A stretch of DNA of 64,000 nucleotides from Oegoconia quadripuncta (GCA_949316235.1 OX438750.1:62001-126000), one strand, 5' to 3'. Numbered from the stretch's first letter, positions 43,848 through 56,080 are shown. Numbers and translations: made by a program. Notes: a model not told the origin generated them from the sequence alone.

Positions 43848-46800
43848 TTTTTTTTTTTTTTTTTTTTTTTGTCGAGGGGAAACGCATTTACGCGTTCAAC
43901 CCGCCGCCAACGGGGATCGGCGGCGGGGATATGTGGGACTCCCCGCTCCAGATCGGAGCGGGACTACCCACTAAAACCCCCCGGCGACCTTCCTCGGCAG
44001 TAGGGAGGACCTGGGAACGCATAAGCGGCTCCAGGTCCCCCCCCGCCTCGCCTCCCCTCATAAGGGGAGGCCCATTCCCGGAGGGCGGCTAAACGCACGC
44101 CCTCCACGGGGGGCGCTGTCGAGCCTCAAACCGCGATCAGCCGGCGGTATGAGGCGCGACAGGGCCCGATGCGACGACACCCCCCCGGTCGCTCCGGGGG
44201 GTGTCATCCTCTCCCGGGTCGCGTCCGACGGCTACATCGCCCCGAAGATGTAGCCGCCCGCGACCCCGGGCGACGTGCAGGGGGGGCTAGCGAGCGTTGC
44301 CGCCCCCCCGACGTCGCCTCCTGCGAGCGGGATCGGCCCTCTCCCGATCCCGCTCTGCGGCCTCCTTCTCGAGCATGACTGCTTCGCAGAAGGAGGCCGC
44401 TGCCCTCCAACCCTCCTCGCTCGCCAGCATAGCCGCGACTAATGCTGGCGGGGACAGATCTCGTCCGATCCGGTCGACCAGGTCTCGACGCTCGGACTGC
44501 CACGCCGGGCAGTCCTCCAGCGTGTGCTGGGCGGAGTCCTGGTCGGACGCGCAGTGGTGGCATCGTGCCGTCTCCTCCCGTCCGATTCGACTCAGATACT
44601 CACCGAAGCACCCGTGCCCGGTGAGTATCTGAGTCAACCTGTAGGTGACGCAGCCTTTCCTCCCCATCCATGCTTCGAAGTTCGGCAGAACGGCTCCGAC
44701 GGCGCGTTGGCGGGCGCAGCCTTGTATCACAAGGCGCTCCCGCCAGAGCGTCAGCGCACGTCGGTGTGCGTTCTGCCGTAGCATTTCGAGCTCTCGGTCC
44801 GGCGCGACCCCCTCGGCATCCCGTCCGACAGAACGGATGCGGTCGTAGACCGCGGCGTCCATGTCGGCCAGGATGTCGAAGGGTGGAGTCCGCGCCAGGA
44901 CCGTCGCCGCCTCGAACGAGATCGTCCGGTAGCCTCGTACGATCCGGATGGCCATCAGCCGCTGCAGGCTCCCGAGGAGAGCTCTGCAGCGGGAGGACCC
45001 CGCCAGGTCGTTGGACCAGACGGGGGCCCCGTAGAGGGCCATGGATCGCACGACGCCACCGTAGAGGCGGCGAACTTCCTCCCGTGGTCCCCCGAGATTA
45101 GGTAGCAGGCGGTGCAACGCGCCCGCTACCTTCCGCACTCGGGGGACCAGGCGCTCGAAATGCTCTTCGAAGCCCCATCGGCTGTCCAGGGTGAGGCCCA
45201 GGTACTTGATGCACCGCCCCACCTGGACTTCAGCGTCACCTACCCGGAGTCGCGAGCTGGGTGGTTGCCGGCCTCCTCGGAGGCCGTGGAACCATAGCGC
45301 CTCGGTCTTGTGAGGCGCTACCTCCAGGCCCAGCTCGCGTACCTTCCCGACGACACATGCCACGCCAAGTTCGGCGAGCCGAAGCACCGACTCGCAGTCG
45401 GTCCCCCCGGCCAACACCAGTGTGTCGTCTGCATAGCAGACGACAGACAGGCCGGGGGGGAGACTGATGCGAAGGACCGCATCGTATGCGAGGTTCCACA
45501 ACAGGGGCCCTAAAACGGACCCCTGTGGAACCCCACAACAGACATCCCTCCGTGTTTCCACCCCGTTCCGACCGACAAACCTCACGGTCCTGTCGCGCAG
45601 GTAGGCCCCGATAACGGCCCGCAGGTAGGGAGGCACCTCGTGATACACGAGGGCCTCCCTGATCGCCTGCCAGGGGAGGGCACCGAAGGCGTTGACGATG
45701 TCCAAACTCACCGCCAACGCCACACCCCCCCCGCGGACCGCCGATTCCGACAGGGAGCGAACGAGGTTGACCGCGTCAACCGTCGATCGCCCCTGTCGGA
45801 ATCCGAACTGGCGGTCCGACAAATCGGGACCCACTCGCGACAGGTGCCCGCTGATACGAGCGGAGATAACTCTCTCGAAGAGTTTCCCCGTCTCGTTCAG
45901 CAGGCATATCGGTCGGAACGCAGAGGGATTGTCTGCGGTCCTTCCTTCCTTCTTCAGGAGCACCAGTCTCGCTTCCTTCCAGCCGAGGGGGAACACGCCG
46001 TCACGGAGGCAGCTAGTGAATAGCTGCCTCATGCGGTTCCCCAGGATAGCCAGTGCCAACACCAGCGCCTTACCCGGGACTCCGTCGGGTCCAGGCGCGG
46101 TATTTCGGGAGGCCAGCCGCCGAACGGCCCGGTCCAGCTCACCCTCCGTGACTTCGCAGTCGTCGGACCGGGGATCCCGGCCCGACTGCGACGGAGGGTT
46201 CGAGGGACTATCCTGGACCCTTGGGAAGAGCGTGTCTACCACTCTTCCCACGAATTCGGGGTCCAGGGTCTCCGTCAACGGAGGGACCCACGGTCTGAGC
46301 TTGCCCAGTACCATACGGTACGGGCGCCCCCATGGGTCCCTGTCCAGTCCCTCGATGAGCTCTCTCCAGGACCGGGCCTTGGCCTCAGCGATAGCATCGC
46401 TGAGAGCCTTCACCGCGGCCCCGTACTCCCGACGCACTTCGGCTATCTCCTCGGCTGTGGCTCGCCGCCTTCTGCGGGCTCGAAGGTACGGGCGACCGCC
46501 GATCGCAGTCGCGAGATCTCTTCGCTCCACCAGTACGTCGAGCCCGCCCTGGCCGGCCGGACCCGGGGCATCGAGGCGTCGCAAATCGACACCATCGTGT
46601 CCCGGAACCAGGCCGCCTGCGCTTCCGGATCAGACGAGATCTCCTCCTCCCCCCAGTCCGCGACGTGGGCTGCGGCCGCGACCATATCTCGGTCGAGCCG
46701 CTTGAGGGACCAACGTCGCGGAGGGCTGCCGTCCTGGCGTGGGCGGGTAGGATGGCGGAGCGACACACCGAATACGATGTGTCGGTGGTCAGAAAGGCTG

Positions 46801-47177
46801 ACCACCTCCTCCGCCACCCTCCATCCCGACACCGTGTGTATCGCAGAGGGAGTCGCCCATGATAAATCCACGACCGACTCCCCCTGCCATCGCACACAGG
46901 TGCTGACTGAACCCCGGTTTATCAACCGGAGGTCCAGCCCCGCCGCCCACTCCAGGAGGGTCTCTCCTCTTACGTCGTCCCGGGTGTCGCCCCACTCTCG
47001 CGAGTGGGCGTTGAAATCACCCAGGACGAATACGGGACGGGGGGCGCAACCGCGAATGCGGTTCGCCAGCCCGTCGAGGTATGCCTCGTACGCGGCGAGG
47101 CCGCAATTCGGAGAGATGTAGCAGCCCACTACGGCCGTGGAGCCCCACTCCACGGCCACGAACCCCATCCCGCTCCC
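43848..47177 (-). mobile_element. E12: 5'-truncated family D element
   Basis: Poly(T) 43,848-43,870, 3' UTR 43,871-44,286, ORF2 from the stop to 47,177. Truncation removes ORF1 and the first 72 or so ORF2 codons, and the break (gctccc|aacc) abuts telomeric repeats directly. ORF2 also has a 13-bp deletion. Confidence 0.92.
44287..47177 (-). pseudogene. ORF2: truncated and frameshifted endonuclease / RT (E12)
   Basis: It enters within the endonuclease (GSGMGFVAVEWGSTAVVG) and keeps VLGDFNAHS and SDHRHI. The frame shifts near 46,490-46,510, where 13 bp present in E13 (62,681-62,705 region) are missing between two GCGAC repeats. Downstream the frame is open through PGPDGVPGKAL, SLDIVNAFGALPW, GVPQGSVLGPLLW, YADD and CHHCASDQDSAQHTLEDC to the stop. 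It is dead twice over, by truncation and frameshift, but otherwise undecayed, so it is a young insertion. Confidence 0.92.
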
Positions 47178-47212
47178 AACCTAACCTAACCTAACCTAAC
47201 CTAACCTAACCT
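47178..47212. repeat. Telomeric (CCTAA)n tract, innermost
   Basis: Seven units follow E12 and run into CCTATGT. The tract is cut by the next element and resumes at 51,337. Confidence 0.95.
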
Positions 47213-47216
47213 ATGT
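47205..47216. repeat. Left target-site duplication of the RNase H-bearing element
   Basis: CCTAACCTATGT, repeated exactly at 51,337-51,348 after the poly(A) of that element. Confidence 0.88.
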
Positions 47217-47887
47217 TCTTTCCAGAGCACAAATATAGGAGATGGGTCAGTCAAAGCGGCAATAGCCGTCTTCGATGACGACCTCAAAGTTGTCCTAAAT
47301 CCGAAACATACGACCAATAATATAGCCGCTGTGGAAATCCAAACTGGTGCCTGGGAAATCACTCTCGTCTCCTTTTACTTCGAGCCCAACAAAGAAAAAA
47401 AAAAGCTAGACTTGCATATACTCAATAAAGGGGAAAGTCCGACTTTTGATACCATCAGAGGAGGTAAACACTACTCCAGTCACGTGGATGTAACCGCTTG
47501 CTCAACAAACCTGTTGAATTTAGTGGAAGACTGGAACATAGATAAAGGTCTCACGAGCTCGGACCACAACGGCATACTCTTCAACATATACCTGGAAAAA
47601 TCAAATAGAATGAAAATACACAGGACGACAAGATCCTTTAATACCAAAAAAGCAGACTGGTCAAAATTTCAAGAAGAATTTAATAAACTAAAACAAGAAA
47701 ATAAATTAACCAAAACTGAAATAGAAACAATCGTTACAATAGATAATATAGAAAAAGCAATAGAAACATATACACAAAATATAATAAACGCATGTAATAC
47801 CTCAATACCAAAAAAAGACACAAAAAGAAGAACTTACCTTGCCGTGGTGTTCCGAGAGACTCGCTGGGATGAAGAAAGCAGTCGCCA

Positions 47888-47934
<47 letters not shown>

Positions 47935-48353
47935 ACGCCGAATCAGGAACGCAGCTCCGGTCCGCAGATCAAAAGTCATCGACGAGTACCTGAAACAGAA
48001 AGAAGAGTACGAATTAGAAGCAAAAAAGGCTCAGGTCGGGAGTTGGAAGGATTTCTGTGAAAAGCAAGATAGAGAGGGGGTTTGGGGGGGGATCTACAGG
48101 GTTATAGGAAGAACAGCGCGTAGGGAGGAGGACTTGCTATTAGAACAAGATGGAAAAATCCTGGACTCCAGAGAGTCAGTCAAATTGCTGGCGGACTCCT
48201 TCTATCCAGTTGATGAAGCGGCCGATGACAGTCTCCATCACACCACCATCAGAGCAAAAGCAGATAAAGTGAATGATGGTGACCAAAATGACGACTGTGA
48301 TCCACCGTTTACCATGATGGAACTGACGCAAGCGTATACCTCGTTTAACCCTA

Positions 48354-48391
<38 letters not shown>

Positions 48392-51288
48392 CCCCTGGTA
48401 CGGACGGTCTTACAGCAGATATATGCTGCAGAGCCATTGGAACGACCCGGAACTGTTCTTGACTCTACTTAATATTTGCCTAAAATACCACTACTTTCCA
48501 AAAGTATGGAAAGTGGCTACAGTCGTGGTATTGAAAAAGCCAGGTAGGGGAAATTATACAACCCCTAAGGCATACAGACCGATCGGCCTGTTACCGATAT
48601 TAGGTAAAATCTTCGAGAAGATGCTGGTGGCCCGCCTAAAATTTTACTTAACACCGAGGACGAGTACTCGCCAGTATGGATTCATGCCACAAAGGAGTAC
48701 CGAAGGCTCACTCTACAAATTAATGCGGTATATTAGAGAAAAATTAGATCAGAAGAAGCTTATAACATTAATATCGCTTGATATAGAGGGAGCCTTCGAT
48801 AACGCCTGGTGGCCAGCAATAAGAGTCCGACTGGCAGAGGAAAAGTGTCCACTAAATTTGAGGCGGGTCATCGACAGCTATCTTAGAGACAGAGGAGTTA
48901 CCGTGAGGTACGCCGGGGAGGAGCACACTAGGAGCACGAGCAAAGGCTGTGTTCAGGGTTCCATCGGGGGCCCTACCTTGTGGATCCTCCTCATAGACTC
49001 TCTCCTCCAAAACCTAGAAGCGGGAGGAACTTGGTGCCAGGCTTTTGCTGACGACGTGCTACTGATTTTTCACGGAGATACTGCTTTGGAGATAGAGGAG
49101 CGGGCAAACACCATCCTTGGGCGTGTTCAGGCGTGGGGTGTACAAAATAAACTAAAATTCGCCCCGCAGAAAACAAACGCGATGATAATAACGCGAAGAC
49201 TTAAATATGACACCCCACGCCTGCACATGGGAGGAGTGAAAATTAAAATGTCCGACGAAATCAGGATCTTGGGGGTCACGATTGACAGCAAATTAACATT
49301 TAACACACACGTCGCCAACCAATGCCGCAAAGCAACAAACATTTATAAGCAGCTGTCGAAAGCGGCCAAAGCCACATGGGGACTCCACCCTGAGGTAATA
49401 AAAATAATTTATGTTGCAATAATAGAACCCATAATCTTGTATGCCGCCAGCGCATGGGCTCCAGCCGCAAACAAACTAGGTGTAATTAAGCAACTCGGAG
49501 TCGTGCAGCGAGGAATAGCACAAAAAATATGCAAGGGCTACCGAACGATCTCCTTGAACTCGGCATTGATACTGGCTGGGATGCTCCCGCTCGACCTCCG
49601 AATCCGTGAGGCGGCTTCATTGTATGAGGCCAAAATGGGAGCACCCCTGCCCTTTCTGGGAGACAGGGAGATCGAACAGAGGACCTCAGCCCTGGAGGCT
49701 CTCCATCCTGCTCAGCGTGATTGCCTGGAGCTCGTAGGCCTGGTAGATCGAGAAGATGTAGACGCCCAGAATGATCTGGAAATCCGCATCTTCACGGATG
49801 GGAGCAAGATTGGGGGCAAGGTGGGGGCCGCCCTATCCATATGGACGGGAGCGGCTGAAACCAAAACCCTCAAGCTTGCTCTATCAAACTACTGTACAGT
49901 ATACCAGGCCGAGCTCCTGGCAATATGCAGAGCAACGAGAGAGATACAAAGCTGTAAGGCATCCACGTTTGGAATCTTCAGCGATTCAATGGCGGCTCTC
50001 TTGACAGTTAAAAACCACAATTGTTTACATCCTTTGGCGGTTGAAGCTAGGAAAAACTTAAAATCGGTCTCTCTCCAAAACAAATCTGTGGGCTTGTTTT
50101 GGATAAAGGCTCACGCGGGTTTACTAGAAAACGAACGAGCTGACCAACTAGCCAAAGAAGCCGCTGAGGGTTCCAAACGAAGGATGGACTACGATGCTTG
50201 TCCCGTTTCCTTCGTCAAGCGTAGCATTCGTATGGCTACGATTGACGAATGGAACACCAGGTACGTCACCCAAGATACCGCAGCGGTAACGAAATCCTTT
50301 TTCCCGGACGCGATGACGGCATACAAGCTTATAAGGAAAATAGAAATTAACAACATATTAACCCAGGTGATGACGGGGCACGGTGGGTTCTCTGCATACC
50401 TGCATCGTTTCAGGTGTAAGGAGAGCCCATCGTGCATCTGCGATCCTGAAAAAACTGAAACAGTTGAGCACATTCTAATCGACTGTCCCGTTCACAACAT
50501 GCTCAGATATGATTTAGAAAACAAATTAGAAGTGAAAATAACAATCGAAAATATAAAAGAAATTATGAAAAGTAGAGACAGAAACCTATTTATAGAATAC
50601 TGCATAAAAATAGCAAAAATTGTAATAAATAGAAATAAAACTTAGAATAAGAAAATATGTTTAACTTAATATAGTGACATATATTATTAGTGATAAGCAT
50701 AGCATAAGACAGTAAATAAACAATGTAGCAAAGTAGCAGTTAACAATAAAAATGTAATAGTTAAGAAATCTAGTAAGTAAGAAAAATGTAAATAGAAAAT
50801 AAAGTAAAACAATTGTTTTCCCGAAATATACAATGAAGTATATGGACGCAAAACAAAAGAGAAATGTAAAAAACTAAAAATAGAATGTAGAGTATAGATA
50901 ATAAAAATTTATAAAAAACTTTTTAGATCACAATCAGAATAAAGACAGACACATTGTAACTATAGAGTATCACAAATAATGTAACATAGATAAAAACAAG
51001 AGAATAAGCACAAATTGTAAAAGAAAAAGAAGAGCATGTAAAAGAAAGAGAGAAATAAGTGTACATAAATTATTTACCTGTGTAATACATGAAAATAATA
51101 AAGAAATATATAATGGATAGATAGCCAGACATAGTCGACATAGATGGGAGTCCCACCCATATGGTATGAAAGAGGATGGAAGAAAGAAAGAACCAGTATG
51201 TTGAATGAAAGTACGAGAGGAATACAAGAGAGAACTGGAATGAATGAGTAGCGTAGAAATAGGCGCCGATCATGTTGGCGGTAGCAGT

Positions 51289-51336
<48 letters not shown>
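47217..51336 (+). mobile_element. 5'-truncated RNase H-bearing non-LTR retrotransposon
   Basis: The only plus-strand retrotransposon in the telomeric block, AT-rich and clearly foreign to the SART set. It starts inside the endonuclease domain, carries RT, RNase H and a Cys-His C-terminus, has an A-rich 3' UTR (50,646-51,292, no gene seen) and ends in A44 (51,293-51,336). A 12-bp target duplication proves a retrotransposition event into the last telomeric units. The RNase H places it in the I superfamily (LOA/I-like); I cannot name the family. Confidence 0.88.
47221..50645 (+). pseudogene. Endonuclease (partial) - RT - RNase H polyprotein, broken
   Basis: The partial APE endonuclease (AAVEIQTGAWEITLVSFYFEPNKE, then a junction to DLHILNKG that suggests an internal deletion, then SSDHNGI) runs to 47,890. 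There an A44 run (47,890-47,933) breaks the frame at ...KKAVATKK. A second A36 run (48,355-48,390) interrupts NPTKK-APGTDGL. From 48,423 a 740-codon frame is open: YRPIGLLPILGKIFEKM, YGFMPQRSTEGSL, SLDIEGAFDNAWW, GCVQGSIGGPTLW, FADD (a Phe for the usual Tyr), RNase H with TDGS, YQAELLAI, FSDSMAAL and WIKAHAGLLENERAD, then GHGGFSAYLHRF and a Cys/His motif. Without the A runs little else would be broken. Confidence 0.85.
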
Positions 51337-51339
<3 letters not shown>

Positions 51340-51375
51340 AACCTATGTCTGACCTATGTAACCTATGTCTGAGAC
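51337..51375. repeat. Degenerate telomere / subtelomere boundary
   Basis: CCTAACCTATGT, then two partly tandem copies of acctatgtctg-like sequence (51,341 and 51,361). This is the innermost telomere-like sequence and it abuts a broken RT gene. Confidence 0.75.
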
Positions 51376-51965
51376 AAATGTTGAAATACTGTCGATAGTA
51401 CCGAGTCCTTTTCTGAAGCCAAACTGGCTGTCAGGCAGCAACCGCCTGCTCTCCAGTATCCACTCCAGACGATTTTTCACAAGGTGTTCCATAATCTTGG
51501 AGAGGGTTGAAGAAAGTGCAATGGGTCGGTAACTATTTGCATCACTAGGATCTTTGCCTGGCTTCAAGACTGGCATAATTATCTGTGTTCTCCACTCTTC
51601 AGGGACATTACCAGAAGCAAAGACCGAGTTAATAATGTCCAGAAAATATTTCTTAGGAGCAGTACCGGCTTTGCTAATAAAAGAGTAGGGGACACCATCA
51701 GCCCCAGGGGATGAATCCTTGAGTTGTCCAAGAACAGTTGCGAATTCCTCCTCGGAAAATGGATCGTTCATTCTGTCTGGGAGTAAAGGGGAGAGATCTG
51801 GAGTGGGACCCTGGAGGACCTCTTCCTGAGTGGGGACCCAGGGAGGGGCCAATTTTTTTTTTGAGCAAATTCATTGGACCACTGGGAAGGGTTGTTGGAA
51901 GAAATGTTGGAATCTACAAGGGCAGCTCGAAATCTTTTAATTTTTTTTTTTTTTTTTTTTTCCAA
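51376..51965 (-). pseudogene. Non-LTR reverse transcriptase fragment
   Basis: The linker and start of an RT domain: ALVDSNISSNNPSQWSNEFAQ, LAPPWVPTQEEV, SSPGADGVPYSFI, KPGKDPSDANSYRPIALSS, LSKIMEHLVKNRLEWI, FGFRKGLGTIDSI. It stops before the catalytic aspartates. The frame is shifted in an A-run near 51,851-51,860, and another T20 run lies at 51,942-51,961. Family uncertain (Jockey- or CR1-like). The cut RT end lies exactly at the telomere-like repeats. Confidence 0.75.
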
Positions 51966-53650
51966 ATTAGAGAGGGAGGAGAGAGAGGGGACAGACTCTC
52001 GCAGTATTTTATTTCAATTGTTTGGGCTAAAAAGTGCCTGGTGGGCTGGCAGTGACATTTTAATTAGTGCGGTTCAGGAAAAATGGTGCGGTGTTGAGTT
52101 GAAAGCGATAATAAGCGGAAGATTACTGGGCTGTCTTTTCATTCGTAAGTAGACGATTATTCTCGAATATCTTACATGCTACAAGCTTCTGGTAGCTTTG
52201 TTTTTGATCATTCTTAACTATGTGCATAATATGTTTGGTGAACTTACAAGATTTCTATTGCTTTTTTATTATTTTTGTCAATATAACCTCAAAAGTCAGT
52301 GTTGCTAGTTTTTTTTTTTGGGTGGGAAATTACCTTAATGTAGTGGTAATTCATAAAGCCGGGATTACACATGCCTGTAAATGGCTCACTTGCGTGCCAG
52401 CTACGGGCACGTCACTGCTACTTCTAACTTGCATGCCCGTAGATTGTAAATTGCACAACAGTTGATTTTTGTGCAAGTAGCAGGCATGCAAGTTGAGGTT
52501 GAGGGAGGAATCGAGGGGGGCAGAAACACTTAGCATGTGTGAACGTAGGCGACAGTTACGGGCATGCCAGTAGATGGCGTTGTCAAAAGTTTGGTTATTT
52601 TAATAATTTATCGCATTGGGGAAAGGCAAAGTCACTAAGCCATGTCTGATATAATTCATAGTTTTATAATACAGTTTCAGTGATGTTTGAGGTGTAATAA
52701 TGATGTGATATTGTGCGTACTTACCTACTTACTTAAAGTTGTTTTATTACGAAGTCATTTCAAGTGGTTCGTGAAGAACTGTTTGCCACGATTTCTATTG
52801 GAAACTCCATGTTGTGCCAAAATTGTTTTAAAAACTCAAAAGCAGCTTAGAATGTGATACACAAGAAAGTGTCGAAGAAAGATAAATATATATCAGACTT
52901 GGCTGTATGAATGATTGAAACTGTTTTGAAATTGTTAGTAAGACTAGTAAGTAATAAATAACTATTAGTAAACATTATAAAATTAACATTGGAAGTTATG
53001 GCTGTTTCTTTCTTTGCCTTTCTCGAATGGGATAAATCAAAACAATAACAACAACAACTTCATTATTTTAGACCTTCTTTATTTGTTTGTATATAAAAAA
53101 AAATATTTTGTTTTTATCTGTATGTGAAAATCTCTAGTTCCGTTTTCATAAATTTGTTTGTTTTATTTATGTTCCAGCCTTAACGGTTGTGATTAAATAA
53201 CACAATTAATTTGGATATAAATTTCAGATTTCCTGATGACCCTGAGTTACGTCCTATGTAGATTGCAGCCACTAAAAGAATCAATTGGGTTCCAAAACGT
53301 GGTTCAAGAATATGTAGTGAACACTTTGATGGACAACTTTTAAGGAAGAAAAGGAAAAGAATGTACTGCCGCGTTTTATTTTGAGTTGGTGGACACCTAA
53401 AAATCACCACTTATCGACAAACTATCATGATTGTTTTTTTTTTCGGCAGTTTAAATCATTTACAATTTTGCTGTACAAATGAACACAGAATAACTTTAAG
53501 CATGGATAGCGTGTTGCATGAAAATGTATTTGTCTCTCACAAATAAATATTTTTGATTTGTTGATTTTAATTCATTTTATATAGTAAGTTGATTTTAATT
53601 GCCCTTATCTTACCTTACTTTACAATACCTTACTATACCCTACGTTACCT
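51966..53650. other. AT-rich intergenic DNA
   Basis: No gene, RNA gene or complete transposon could be recognised apart from the inverted repeats listed at 52,426-52,494. Open frames are short and low-complexity. Confidence 0.6.
52426..52494. repeat. Inverted repeat, possible MITE core
   Basis: AACTTGCATGCC (52,426-52,437) and GGCATGCAAGTT (52,483-52,494) are perfect inverted arms. Outside them ttacacatgc (about 52,365) faces gcatgtgtgaa (about 52,533). A miniature inverted-repeat transposon of about 200 bp is possible, but I could not define its ends. Confidence 0.4.
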
Positions 53651-53659
53651 CATAATTCT

Positions 53660-53820
53660 TCAGTCTTTCTGTCGTTCCTGAATCCTACAACCTTGGGATC
53701 TTCAAGAGCAGAGTGAATAGGCATTTACTGGGATCGCGTGCTTCATCTTCGACCGCATCGTCACTTTCCATCAGGTGGGATTGTGGTCAAACGCGACGCG
53801 TCCAGTCAATCATAAACAAA
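53660..53820 (+). mobile_element. Probable 3' end of a dispersed non-LTR element
   Basis: The sequence encodes a short stretch reading YNLGIFKSRVNRHLL-like residues, followed by catcaggtgggattgtggtc-type sequence and an A-rich tail. This combination is typical of dispersed lepidopteran LINE 3' ends. The assignment rests on my recall of that pattern. Confidence 0.4.
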
Positions 53821-54053
53821 AAAAAATAATTACATACCTAAAGAGGTTGGTACGTACAGTGGCTTGCAGCTCTAAGGCCGATATTACAGAACGACACTGA
53901 AGTACTGATCTTCACTTGTATAGTTAAAAGGGGATGCCGCTATTTAAAGCGTGTATCTACATCCCTATCTAACTATACTCTAGCAAAGCAACCCCAGAGC
54001 ATCGTTCTGTATCCAGGCGCAAAAAATAATATAGCAATTCTTATGACATTTAC

Positions 54054-54518
54054 TGTTGATGATTAAGTGGACTGTATGTTTTAACAATAAGCGACAAGGG
54101 CGGAGTTTTAATTTAATACAACGAATTGCTTGGTGAAAGGCAACTCACCAGGGTGCTTGATCCCTCCAACGAAGATCTCCACAGGGGTGGAAGGTACCTA
54201 CAGCTCTCTCTTTGAAGGCCAGCTGGACTTACCTCGAGATCGCCTATGTTACCTTTCTCCTGGGAGATTGTATGGGTTCGAAGCTAGGGTTGAGCAGCCT
54301 TCAGCAGCAATTCGTAGCGAAAGGTGGTCACGACAATTACTTTTTAGAAGGAACTTCTACGAAAATCGACAAGCTGTGTGTCCGCTGTGGTGAAAACCGC
54401 CGATTCACTCTCGCGATTCAAAATTAACTCTTTTTTATATTTTACCCTATTTTAAAGGTAAGTTGGGTGTTGCCAACTTCGAACCATTATCCTATATGGA
54501 ACAATACTAAATTGGACA
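54054..54518 (-). repeat. BEL/Pao 3' LTR
   Basis: 465 bp, TG...CA on the sense strand. Its inner 66-68 bp are repeated at 56,092-56,159. Confidence 0.82.
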
Positions 54519-54638
54519 TTCCGCCCACCAAAATGCAAAGTATTTTCAAAATTATCGAAAAGCGACTACTTAAACTCTAAGTTTTGCGTATTAACTAACG
54601 TAAGTACCAAAAAAAAAAACGAAAATTTAAATTGTTTA

Positions 54639-56080
54639 TTAATGAGAAATAGGTAGAGGACATAATTTTACGATAGGCCGTTTATATATGCCAGACGCCG
54701 TCCTAACCGTGACTACTCGACAGATCCCGTCAGCTCCCGGATGTAGCGCAACTATACGTCCCATACTCCACTTCAGAGGACTACACTGCTCGTTAACAAT
54801 AAGAACCAGAGTTCCAATCGCTATCTCAGCATGATCCTTATTCCATTTCGCCCTCTGTTGCAGCGTATGGATATACTCCACGTGCCATTTGCGCCAAAAA
54901 TCCTGGTGCATTTTCTGAATTAACTTCCAGCGGTCTAATGTTCTGATCGACAAAGTTTTCCTCCGGAAGAATCGACAGGGGTTCTAAAGTCAGAAAATGA
55001 CCAGGTGTGAGCACCGAGAAAACATTAACGTCGGAACTGAGCGAAGTGAGGGGCCGCGAATTTAATAGTGCCTCTATCTGTACGAGAACAGAGTAAAACT
55101 CTTCGAAAGTTAGTCTTTGTTTACCGACAACGCGAGCAAGGTGAGTTTTAACCGACTTAATCCCTGCCTCAGCCAACCCGTTAAAGTGGGGACTACCCGG
55201 TGGGTTAAATGAAAATTTAATGTTGCGACTGCGACGCATTTTTTAACAAATTTTCTAAATAATTGCTGGCACCAACAAAGTTTCTGCCCTGATCCGAAAT
55301 TATTTGACTGCATCGACCGCGCCGCGCAATAAACCTTTTCAGGGCAGCTAAAAATGCTTCCGTCGATAATTCGGACGCCAGCTCTATATGCACAGCCTTC
55401 GTGCTGGTGCAAACGAAAACGCAGATATAGCCCTTGTACGTTTTCACGCCACGTCCACGGCCTAAAGCTATGTCGAAAGGTCCGCCGTAGTCGACGGCGA
55501 CGATCGAGAAAGGTTTGATCTCAGCAATACGATAAGAGGGCAGATTACCCATAAGTGGAGCTGGAGATGGTTTTGGATTCGCACGAAAACATTTCACACA
55601 AGATGAGATCACTGCTCTAATGGCTCGTTTGGGAGAAAGTATCCAGAATGTCTGGGCCAGTAAATTGTGAAGAGTCTGCAGTCCTGGATGCATGAACCTC
55701 TGATGGTAATCACTGATGATCAAGGATGTAAGCCGGTGATCTCGAGGAAGCAACAACGGGTGCTTTGTGTCGTAGGTCATGCAACTTTGAGCAAGGCGAC
55801 CGCCCATCCTCAACAAACCATGTTTATCCAAAAACGGACATAATTTTCGAAAAGGTTTCGATAACGAGCCACGAGCATCTTTCTTAAGAGCACGAATCTC
55901 CGACGCAAAAATACATTCTTGGGTATGTTTAACCAGAAAGTGAAGAGCTGAGTTGGTCTCCGAAGCGAGTAAAGCCTTCCCAGTAAACTTTGATTGTGGC
56001 TTGCTTAGGTTGTGAAGATAACGGAAGCAATAACCCAGAACATGAACGATCCGTTCGAGAGTTGAATACCTATTCAACAT
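54639..56080 (-). pseudogene. BEL/Pao integrase region, two frameshifts
   Basis: The C-terminal third of a BEL/Pao Pol. The first frame (55,217-56,080) has the H2C2 zinc-binding region (HPLLLPRDHRL, HPGLQTLHNLL, SSCVKCFRA) and the first two catalytic Asp (VAVDYGGPF, ISDQGRNFVG). A shift at an A6 run near 55,235 moves to the frame with PPGSPHFNGLAEAGIKSVK, which has the catalytic Glu. A second shift near 54,945 leads to the conserved C-terminal domain (DFWRKWHVEYIHTLQQRAKW, GTLVLIVNEQCSPLKWSMGRI). It is not functional. Confidence 0.88.
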
